Part shown: positions 12,128-24,100 of the stretch, piece by piece | Position numbering within the stretch: position 1 is the stretch's first letter | Layout of the letters: every line of letters starts with the position of its first letter | Assembly: GCF_905475395.1 (NCBI RefSeq) | Contig: NC_058342.1 | Span: 35,732,140-35,796,139, forward strand | Length of the DNA: 64,000 nucleotides | From: Chrysoperla carnea | Lineage: Eukaryota; Arthropoda; Insecta; Neuroptera; Chrysopidae | Direction of reading: 5' to 3' | Program-made: the position numbers and the translations under genes | Notes under the pieces: generated by a model | Database searches by the model: none | What the model saw: the letters and a program-made list of their open reading frames with translations, nothing else | What the model was told of the DNA's origin: nothing

Positions 12128-15100
12128 TTAATTTTGAGCACATTTTTGTGTTTCGGTTCGATATGATACAAACACCACATCACCACCCACATTTATTAAA
12201 CATTGACCCTAAAACGTACAAAATAATTAAAAATTTTATTTATTTATCCACAACGATGATTACAGTCAACGCTGATTAGAACGACATCGCTTAAAACGAC
12301 AAAGCGGTTATTGTGACCAATTAGAAGGGTTCAAGTCAGTCAACATCGTTTAGTTGCAATCCATTCACTGAAACGATCACACCAGCAGCATTCTCGAAAA
12401 AATATGACTCAATGAACACCGCATCGCCACTTCAAAAACTACCACTCGTTGTGGATGAAGAGATTTATCGAATATTTCTCTTGGGTTTTCGGAGCCCCAG
12501 ATGCGACAGTTTTGCTTATTCACGTACCCGGAAAAGTGAAAATGAGGCTCGTTAAAAGAATGGCCATATGCAAGAAGTACTGCAGCAGTTATTTGGCAGA
12601 TTTTCTGTTCCATTACAAGCCTCAGAGTTTGTACTTTGGGTTAAAATAAAACTCCTTGCTGAAAGACTCTTTATAAATACTTCCTTCGAGAAAAATGAAA
12701 GTTCGGTTGTCTAAAAATAAGTTGGAACACCAAAAGGTTGGGTTGGAATGTTCCAAACCGATTCTATGATGTTCCAGTTATGACGATCAAGCTTTCAAGC
12801 TCTTCAATGTCGTTATAATCGAGTTTAACTAAAATTTGTTTAGAATTTTCACCTGATTTTTATGTGGATTTCGAAATAAAACACATTCATTCATGAAATA
12901 CGCCACCATTGCGTTTCCACCTAACGCTGCAATATGTGCACGTACAATCGCTAAAACCTCCGTCACAAAACTATGAACAAAACCACTTAAACCGCTCCCC
13001 TGAAAGTCGAACTATTTAGAAACAAAAACAATATTATTTTTAATATTATTGATATTATTGATTTTGATTTCAAAATAATTTTGTATTCTATTTTAGAAAG
13101 TTTTACCTCTCGAATCGATGTCGATTCTCTGATAAAAAAGAAGTTGATATTTCCTAAATATTGAACAATATGTCCTCCAGGTATGTAAGATAACGATGTT
13201 ATGTCTATACCATGCCGTGACGCCTAGAAACAAAACGAGTAAAACGATTACGTTAAGGAGTTATATCCAGTTAGATCAAGGAATCGGTTTTTTTTTTGTA
13301 TTTCCGGAATGTACATATTCTCTGAAAGTTGGATCCTGACACAAGAAGGCGAGGAGAAAATAAGAAGGATATATGGTGCAATCCGAGTGAGCGAGGAAGA
13401 ATGGCGCATCCTAACCAACAGAGAAATCCAAGAGATCCTGAAGGGAGTAGACAAGTTTATGAAATCACAGAGGCATGTCAAAGAATGGAGGAAGGAAGGA
13501 TGCCCAAAAAAATATTGCATGCCAACGTGTACGCTACACGAAGAAGGTAATGCGAGTCACTGGATAAGGATCCGCTGTCAAGCACCTAGCAATCTGGAGG
13601 AGAGTGGTCGAAGAGAGCAAAATCCCACCCCGGGCTGTAGCGCCTATTGGATTGGATACATATTCTCTGAAAATTTCAAATTGATCCGAGAAATATCCCC
13701 GAAGATTTTAACTGAGTGTAAACCTCTTTTGTCCTGGGACACACTTAGATCATAGGGTCCGTTGTGATACCAAAAAAAGGTTGGCCCATCCCCGACCACT
13801 GCTCCATGAACCATTTTGAACTGTTTAAGAACAGCAGGAATGCTTTGACGTCGACGGACTTTAGGTCAGTTTAGATTTAAATCGCACGATCACTGAGCCG
13901 GTTAATCTCGGGATGTGGTTAATTTCACTCTGGATGTGAAATGATTGTAGATAGGTTTGTAGATAATCCGCCTCTGGATGTGAAATGATTGTTGGATTAC
14001 CTGAAATGGTTCGGTGTGAATTCGTAGCTGTTTTGAAGGTAAATTCGAAGGTACATTATTTGAGACAACTTGTTGGGAAGGTTCTTCATCTTCTTCTAAC
14101 GTAAAAATCTCATCATATTCGTCTGAAATCAATTTTAAACAACGTAAAAATATGTCCGATTCGATAAATTTTCTTTGTTTGTACGCTTACCTAATCCTTT
14201 TTTTACATCCCTACTTATTGAGTGCGTAATTTTCTTTTTTTCTTTAAATGAACGATTCATTTTTTTGATTCCCATTGCAGTACCTAGAAAAAGAACTCAA
14301 ATTATAATTTGAAAAACATTCGGGAACTCGTAGCACATCCTTTGTGGGAGAAATCCTTGTAGAGAATGGCGGCCGAATTCTAGTGGTTCAAATTGTCTGA
14401 AATCGATCCGAGAAGTCGATCTCTGTATGCGGTTTTTGGGCGATATTTCTAACTCTATGTATCCAATCACCAAATGAATCTGATTTTTGCATCTTTTGGT
14501 CAAAATTACCTCTATGAGTTTTATCAAAATCGGAGCCAGAAATTTTTTGAAGGGAAAAATCGAAAATATCAAAAAAAAAATTTCTGTTTCAGAATTCGAT
14601 AAAACTCAGTTCATAAGGTAATTTTGACCCAAAAAATTCAAAAATCCAGTTTATTTGACGGTTGGACCAGTAGATTTTGAAAAAAACGAGTCCTTGGATC
14701 GATTTTTGGTGATATCTCAAAAATTATCCGTCCAATCGTTAAATGCACCCGATTTTTGAATTTTTTGGGTCAAATATACCTTAGAAACTGTGTTTCATCA
14801 AATTCCGAAACATAAAATTTTTTTCGATTTTTTGGAATTTTTTGAAGGGGTACCCCTTGAAAAAAATCGAAAAAATCCAAAAATTTTTTCTGTTTCGGAA
14901 TTCGATAAAACTCAGTTTATAAGGGTATTTTGACCCAAAAAATTCAAAAATCGGGTTCATTTAACGATTGAGCTAGTAGAAGTTTGAAAAAAACGAGTTT
15001 TTGGATCGATTTTTGCTGATATCTCAAAAATTAGCCGCTCAATCGTTAAATGCACCCGATTTTTGAATTTTTTGGGTCAAAATACCCTTATAAACTGTGT

Positions 15101-18100
15101 TTCATCAAATTCCGAAGCAAAAAAATTTTTTCGTTTTTTGAATTTTTTATATTTTTTTGAAGTTGGGTTGAGTTGGGTTGGGAAAAAATCAAAAAAATTT
15201 TTCTGCTTCAGAATTCGATAAAACTTAGTTTATAAGGTAATTTTGACCCAAAAAATTCAAAAATCGAGTTCATTTGACGATTGGACGAACATTTTCTATA
15301 GTATCGCCCGAACTTCTAAATCCTAAGTCGTCTTGGCCTCATAAATTTAAAAAAACAAAAATATTTGAAAGGACTTACCATATGCAGTTAACTGAATTTC
15401 ATCAATTTCCGGTATATCCACCCTAAATTGTAGTTGACATAAAACACAAGGCGTCATACGTCGTAATTTAAAGTAAACGGTTTGTAACAAACGTTGGAAT
15501 TGTCGACCAAATCTTAGTGAATACTGATTTGTGGGTAATTTACAGCGGGTCATTTGTGTGAACATTTGTAAATGGGTTTTCACTTCGTAATCATCTAAAC
15601 CAGGTACTTGTTCGATGTTCACCACGTTAAAACCATTCGGTGGCGGTCCTTCCATTAATAACGATAATATGTCCGCATCTTCAGCGTCATCTATCTACAA
15701 ACACAAACAAATCAAAATCAATCATGGCTCAAAAGTGTCCAGCTCTGTAACAAACAGCATCTTCTCAAATATTCAAGCCACACTTCGAGCCCTTGAGGTA
15801 TCAAAGTTCCAACCGAGGAAAGTCTACGCATGCTTCAAGGACCTGGATAACACAGTCCGACTGACTTCGATACCGAGCGACTTTGGTGTTATAAGAAATG
15901 AAGCAGCGGATTGACACGAGAGGGATTGTTTCAAACACCCCTTTCCCCTGAGCCTGTCATACCCATAGCAAGATGTTCCGTAATTTATCGAATCAAGGAA
16001 TGGCAAGACAAGCGCATCTTGATTACTGGAATTTTGCGCAGGGCTAGCAACATGCAAAACTGTGCATAACCACACCCAGGCCATTTGAAAGTGCTCGCCT
16101 GAAACTTACTAGATAACGGTTGAGAAGGGTGGTAAGACTCTTGATGGGACACTGTTGATTAAACTACCACTTTCATAACATGGGGATCTTTGGTGATCCC
16201 ACTTGTAGGACTGGTATAGAGGACGATTAAACTTTCATAAATTTTATTTGCAGAAACCAGCAGGGCGTCATGTTTAGAATATTTGAGTCCGAAACCTTGG
16301 ATCCATCAAACCCGGAAAAATTCCAACAGAAAGAGAAGCTGTGGGCTTTTTGCGTGGTTATCTCGATAGAATCTTAGAGCTTCATTTGCTTAAAATAGTA
16401 TCTCTTACTCGAAGACGTCTCGCCTTCGGGTGACAGGTTGTTCTCAAGGAGGGCACAGAGACACCCTTAGTCTATTTGCTAGAGACCTCTCACTTAGGGA
16501 GTCTTGATTATAGTTCAAAAACAAGATCTTCCTTTAACTGATCCTGTTTTATTCTCAATATTAGCAGACAATTTACCTCTAAAACACAAGAATCCTTATT
16601 TCCAGTTGTTAAATCTAATTTGGGTGGTTCATCTAAGTCTTCCTCTCCATGGGTGAATGTTGATTGTTGAGTAAGAAATTCATCCAGATCCTTAAATTCC
16701 AAACATAAAACTTGATTAAAATTAATAAAAACTAAAAAATTAGGCTTGCGCGCCAAAAATATAAAACTCATGAAAATGTGAACAAAAGGGGAGACAAGTG
16801 AAGACATAGTCTTTGTTTTTAAAGTTTCCCGGTGAACACGACATTCATTGACTGTTAGACGAAACGAAGTTCACCGAGTCAGCTAGTATTGTAAAAAAGT
16901 GTACTTACATTTTTCAAATGATAAAATTCCTTATTTTTCTTGGCAGTTTCGGACAATAACCGTGATTTTTCTTGTAAATCATCCTTATTTGTGGATGATA
17001 CACCCGAAACAAGTTTTGGTAAACTCGGTGCCGGTAACGGTAATAAATAAACACCAGTACCGGACGCAGTACCAACAAGCATACGTTCCCCAATCGATAT
17101 TTGTACACGTAATCCAAAAATCGTGTTCATACCCTTCACTTTCAATTTGTTAATGAGCAAACGATGTAAATCATATTCTAAAAATGGTAAACTATCTGAT
17201 ATTTCCTTGGCATTTGATTCGGCACGTAAATCACGTTTAGGACGACACACGTGCGCTTGAATTAAACAACCGTTGCCCACAATCATACATTCTTCCGGCA
17301 TATCTATTGTCGATATTAGAACATCCGGTACACGTCCATATTTACATACAGCACATTTTAACATGACTATGGGGTATGGAACACTCGATTCCGAGTAGGG
17401 CACATGACACATTTGACATGTGGACGTTGTTACTTGTGAACGTGGAGTATCATTTTGTTGCTCCACAATACCTCCAACTGTATCGATTCCAACAATTGCT
17501 TGACCATTGTCCTCTTGTAATGATTCAACACGATTTGTTGTGCTCGATAATTGTGAATTGGAATCCCTGGTTTGTAATTTTTCTAATGCTTCAAATATTT
17601 GGTTGTGAATTGTGATACGTGCAGATTGAACGTCATTTGAATCCGTTAATTTTGTATTCTGTATATATATGATCGCTGCTGTCCCTGACGCACTCAGTAC
17701 ACAAACATCATCACTGAAATTAACAAATGTAAATCATATTTTGAGATACTCTGTACTCACTTTCTTGATAATTTAGCTCGTCAGTACTGGCGTTATGAGT
17801 ATTTTGCTCACGCTTGAAAACATAAATACATTATATATTATTACTCTAGCAAGTGTTTTTCTGTCCTAGCCTTATCTTCCTTATTTCTTTATAAAATTCC
17901 ATGAGTTTACAAAGATTACCGAAGGGTTGACGCGAGTGCTGACGGTTTAAGTAACAAAAAATTCTAGGTAGCTTAAGATTCAAGTTATACAGGTTTTACT
18001 GCATTTAAATTTAGATATTAGGTCGCCATACTCACCAAATACTAGCTTGTTCGGTGTAGCCTAAAACCACATTACAAGCCAAAGCCCGTGCATGAGATCG

Positions 18101-21100
18101 AATTTCCATTCGTAGTTCTGTCCACCAAGCATCCCGTGTTTCTGGTTCTTCGATATTACTTATTCTTTCCAATAATTTTACTGAACGCGCACTCACTGTT
18201 CCACCTGCACAAAGAAATAAATACTTTACACCTCATCTCTCTCTAAAATCTCACCATAACCTTACATAACCCACTTTTCCCCTTGGAAAAAAACGAAAAA
18301 ATCAAAAAAAACTTTTCTGTTTCAGAATTCGATAAAACTCAGTTTATAAGGTAATTTTGACCCAAAAAAATTCAAAAATCGAGTTTATTTGACGATTGGG
18401 CTAGTAGATTTTGAAAAAAACGAGTAATTGGATCGATTTTTGGCGCTATCTCAAAAATTTTCCGTCCAATCGTTAAATGAACCCGATTTTTGAATTTTTT
18501 GGGTCAAATATACCTTATAAACTGTGTTTCATCAAATTCCGAAGCATAAAATTTTTTTCGATTTTTTGCAATTTTTTGAAGGGGTACCCCTTGGAAAAAA
18601 TCGAAAAAATTAAAAAATTTTTTCTATTTCTGAATTCGATAAAACTCAGTTTATAAGGCAATTTTGACCCAAAAAATTCAAAAATCCAGTATATTTGCCG
18701 GTTGGACCAGTAGATTTTGAAAAAAACGGATCCTTGGATCGATTTTTGGCGATATCTCAAAAATTATCCATCCAATCGTTAAATGCACCCGATTTTTGAA
18801 TTTTTTGGGTCTAAATAGCCTTATAAACTGTGTTTCATCAAATTCCGAAACATAAAAATTTTTTCGATTTTTGTAAATTTTTGAAGGGGTACCCCTTGAA
18901 AAAAATCGAAAAAATCCAAAATTTTTTTCTATTTCTGAATTCGATAAAACTCAGTTTATAAGGCAATTTTGACCCAAAAAATTCAAAAATCGAGTTCATT
19001 TGACGAATGGGCGAACATTTTCTATAGTATCACCCGAAAATGTAAATTTTATAGAGATTTTAGGCGCAATATTTCGACAATTACACCCTTACTGAATTCT
19101 TTCATGTTCCAGTTTTTTTTTGACAATCGAGCTTTTATTTTTAACCCTGTAGTTAAAGACGAAGACCGTATAGTTTAAGAATTTCAAAATAAAGTGAAAA
19201 CAACTCAAAACTGAGTAAAAAATGTTCAAAACATGTTTTTTTGTCGCTATAACCGACATGTATGCAACGCAATCGAAAATAACAACAAAATTTTTCTATA
19301 TACGCTTTAAAGACGTATCAGAAGTAAAATGATTATTGAAAATTTACCAATATGACGAATAAAATTTGGTGGAAATTTTGACATTGTTATAAATGGAAAT
19401 TCAAGCATTTCCCAATTTGTTGGTTTGATTGTTGGACGTGGCCCAATATTAATATTAACTGCAGGCCTTTCAGCATTTGATAAACTATTACCTGAAAATA
19501 AAATTGTCTTGTGAGTGGAAACTCAACTGAAAAATTAAAATTTATTTAAAAAAAAATTTAATATGGAAAATTAACTAAAAAAAAAATAAAAATAAATAAC
19601 ATCAATGTTTACGAAGAAAACAAAAAACAATTCGTACAGTCAAACTTGTTTAAGTGGATTAGCCTTTTTCAAATCATATGCAAATCATTTTTTAACAGCT
19701 GTAAGAGAGAGTTTTTCTCATCACTACAGTAAAATCAGTTGGAAAAACAACCGCAATTCGAATGGCTTCGTTACACTCCGGCTATCTCCGTAGATACACT
19801 GTGTTTTTAATGGCAGATGACAAATATATATATATCTATTCAGAATATTTAATAAGTAAATTAAATATACTATTCTTTCATATGAATTAATGTATATTAA
19901 CACATAAATATATTTAATCTAAAATCATATGGTGAATAAATTTTGAAATTTCACCCTTGGCGCTTGCGCAATAGCATGAGGTTTTCTCTTATCACAAGAG
20001 TCGGTCAGTCTGGGTTTCTGTATCTCGCAGAATTAACTTATTGAATAGTGACTGACTCAATTTGGCCTAATAAAATGTTATCTTACTCGAAAAAAGTGCT
20101 TGCTGGAAACAGGGACCGGTGGAGAGCTCTTCTGAATGCCCTATGCTCCCACAGGAGATAAAGGAACCACTTAGACAGGTTTGACTGTATCAAAAAATAA
20201 AAAATATTTTCATTTTGTATAAAATTTGTTGTTAAAAAGGTTGCAATTGGTTTGGTTCTGATTGTTTGTATTGATTTGTTGAATGATTAACGATTACTGA
20301 TTACTGATTACTAATTACTGATTAGTTACAAAAGACGTGCTAAGCCTTTAGTTGATTAATAAAAGTAAGTTTAGTAAGGAGTAGTAAAGGAGTTATTTGT
20401 ACTTAAAGATTCTACCTAAACATTGACAAATAAATATATAAAAATAAAGGAGTGGGAGACACATTGACATTATGACATTGAACATATTCAATTATACGAG
20501 TAATATGTATTTTGGTCATGCTGTAAAAACACCAAAAATTTGCTTTGTCAATTTATATGGATACTTACGTTTTCTACAGCTTTCTAGCAAACAAAAATAA
20601 AACTTTTAATTTTTTTTAATAATATAAGCAAAAATGGTTTTACATTTTTAAAGTTTTCAATTTTGGTGTGTTCAAGTTTTTTAAAGTTTAGTTTTTTTAA
20701 TGTCACTCATTTTAGTTGTTTGATTTTTTATGAATATGACTGTACTCCTAAATTTAACTACTTGATTTTTTGTTTGTATATTTACGATTCAATTACATCT
20801 GTATTCCCTTTAATTAACCCGCCGGCATTCGTGTTATGAGTATTTTGCTCACGTTCGATTTAAGGTGATTGTAAAAAAGTTTTGGTTTATTGCACGGTTT
20901 ATACATATAAACCAAATACATGCTATTTAGCCAAATAATGTTTTATTTTTAACTTTCAATACCACGCAACTACAAAAATATATAATATATTACGTGCAAG
21001 TGATGCTTATAAATTTGATAATATAGATATCTCTCTTCAATCATCAATACTCTAACTATATTCGTCTCTGTTCATATAATTGAATCGAAAATATGTTGAA

Positions 21101-24100
21101 AATTTAAAAAAAAAGCAATGCTCAAATTCTACACGATTTGAGTTAAAATTTGTTGAAAATTAAAATAAAATGAATGATTTTTTGTTTGAAAAAAATGAAA
21201 AATTGATTTCACAAATAGTAAAGACAAGCTACATTATATTCTTTATATTATAGTCTTAGAGCCAACAGCAAGTTTATTTTCATAAAAGAACATTCTTAAA
21301 AATATCAATATTTTACTATTAACAATGATTATACCCTGTATAAATGAAATATATATCAAGGTATATTCAATTTAGTCCTAAGTTTTTAACGCTTAGATGT
21401 TACACCTAATTAGTCGAATTCCAGTTGTCCGTCTGTCTGACTGTCTGGAAATACGATAACTAAAAAACGAAAAGAAATATCAAGCCGAAAATTATAGCGG
21501 AATCAATTAAGGTTTGGGTACGTAGGAGCCATCTTTTAAAATGTTAGAGATAGAACAAAAGTTTAAATCTATAAAAAAGAAAAAGTATTAAAAAAAATAT
21601 TTCTTATAAAAAACCAAACAGCTTTTGTTTGAAACACTTTCGCAAATATCATTGTTTTCCCGCGAGGGCGCAGTTTAGGGAAAACAAGTCAAGTCCGTCA
21701 GGTTATTGTCAGTTTCAAACAATAGATGCTTTGTTTCCTAAACTTACTATGTGGTATAATTCATATATGGCAACCCGAAAGAATCCAAAGACAGCTATGT
21801 AGTCAATCTGTATCAGTGGATAAAAACTGCACTGTGTGCTGTGTTCGTCAGGTTATTGCCAGTTTTAAACAATAGATGCTTTGTTGACAGGATTGTTAAG
21901 GATGCTCTATTTTGAAATAAAACTTGTTCAAATGACTAGAATGACTATAAATAAAGGCTCTAAGTGTTGTAAATTGTTAAGTTGCCCATGTCCATACTAT
22001 GATTGTGAAGAATGATGAATGAGTTCGAATTGTTGCTTGTTGAGTTTGTTGAACGGCTCAACAATTTGAAAAATAAAAATAATTAAATAAACTGTAATAA
22101 AATTTTGTGCAAAAGGACACAAACCTTTCGGTGTAATGCTCAAATCAGAATCAGAAGAACGTCTATGTATATAAGAGATTGTATTTAATTTCGTTCCTTT
22201 ACTGCCAACAGATTCGGTTCGACAATGACCCGACCCTGAATGTGTCTGTGATTGTGTCTCTTTATATAGACCTGCACCTGCAGTATTTGTTGTTTGTGTC
22301 GTCGTGATCGTGGACGATTCTTCTGATAACGGTTTACTAACGAAATATAAACCAAACAAAAAAACATTAAAACGGTATTCTTAAGCCTTGGCCTTTTACT
22401 TTACAACCTCACTTATTGCCAACTGATCAATTTTAAACCCTTTCACTTTACGTTTCACTCACGATTTTGTTATCGCGCCACATTTCTGAGTTATGATGAG
22501 AAAACAATTTCGTATACAAAAAACAATTTTAACATGTTACGTTAAAAAGCTTTTGACCCCCCCCTACCCTTTGTCACACAATGTCACATTACATTGAACT
22601 AGCCCTGATAAAAATATCCGATTCATGTATAGGATTCAATTGTAAAAAAAGTTTCGATTCATTCCAATTGAAACCAATTAAAAATTTTGAATCGAAATTT
22701 AATTGAAATGAATCGGGTTTAATTGAAAAAAAAATTCCAATTCATTCCGATTGAATCCACTAGAACTAATCGGAAATTTCCAATTGGTTGCAATTCATGA
22801 ATGGGATCGAATTGGAAATTTCATATTGATGAAGATCTAATAAAAATATTGAAACCTTTTTGACTTTCCTGCGAAAAAATTTCTAATATTTGGTTACTAT
22901 TTTGAAACTCAAAAAATATTCCAATTTATCGCAGTGTTCTTTTTCGATCAGCTTTCTTCAACCATAAATTTCGTAACTTAAAAAGTTTTTACAACTTCGT
23001 GAGTGATAAAGTGATAAATCAGTTGTCAAAAATTCACCAACATATTACCAGCTGAGGTCTGATTTGACAGTCCAGGTCCACAGGTCCATAATAAAAGAAT
23101 ACCCGTTTGAAAAGCCCATAGAGTTACAAATACAGTATACAGAATACATAAAAAGCGTGCATATTAGTTTTTACATTTTTTGTTTCGATACGTTTTCGCT
23201 AATTCTAGCATAAATAATGACGTCATCTGATGTTGTATGCTACTTTTAATTGGTATTTATCAGGTTTACCCAAGAATTAGCTTCCGTTTGAAGTCAAAAC
23301 TAGTTATAACAACATTCAAGCCATATTTTATCTCTAACGAATTCCGAGAAAATTAGAAGGTAAAACATAAAAAATCATTTATCAAGAGTCCAAAATCACA
23401 TACAAAAAAACATGCTAAGTCCACAAAATAAGGGTACACAAGTGAAATTTACAAAATTTTAAAAACCCCCGACAAATTTTTCGAGTACGGAACCCTAAAC
23501 TCGTACTTGAAACAAATCTAAGTACACTCTCCATTAAATTATCTTTTTCCTTTAAGCTGAATATATTTTGAAGATCATCGTCAATTTTTTAGTTTTTTTC
23601 GGGTACGGAACCTTAGTTAAGCACTTGAATACTCTCCATTAAATTACCTTTCAGACGAAACCAAAAAAATCAAAATCGGTTCATCCGTTTAGGCGCTACG
23701 ATGTCACAGACAGACAGACACACACACTTATCGTTCAAATTTATAACATCCCCTTTTTTTTAGGCCGGGGGGTTAAAAATAAAGAAAAGCATACTAGTCC
23801 GAATTCGCCCCGAACAAAATTTCGGATTATTTTAAGACACTTGAAGATATCTTAAAGTTCTTTTGGTAGTTTTTATACCCTGTGTATATGTAATATATAT
23901 CAAGGTATACTAAGTTTAGTCCCAAGTTTGTAACGCTTAGAAATATTGATGCTATGAACAAATTTTTGGTATAGGTGTTCATAAAATCACCTAATTAGTC
24001 CACTTCCGGCTATCTATCCGTCTTAAAATATGAAATTTTTCACTTTTCCAAAATTTATAAATAATTTTCGAACGTTTTTTAACAAAACAAAACACAAAAT

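Noticed and set aside
16899-17615. Plus-strand frames over C2CD5 exon 9
   Set aside because: The minus-strand frame matches C2CD5 over its full length with correct splice sites; the others are shadows.
18515-19178. Open frames inside satellite array C and after it
   Set aside because: Frames arise from the repeat monomer and recur in the other arrays.
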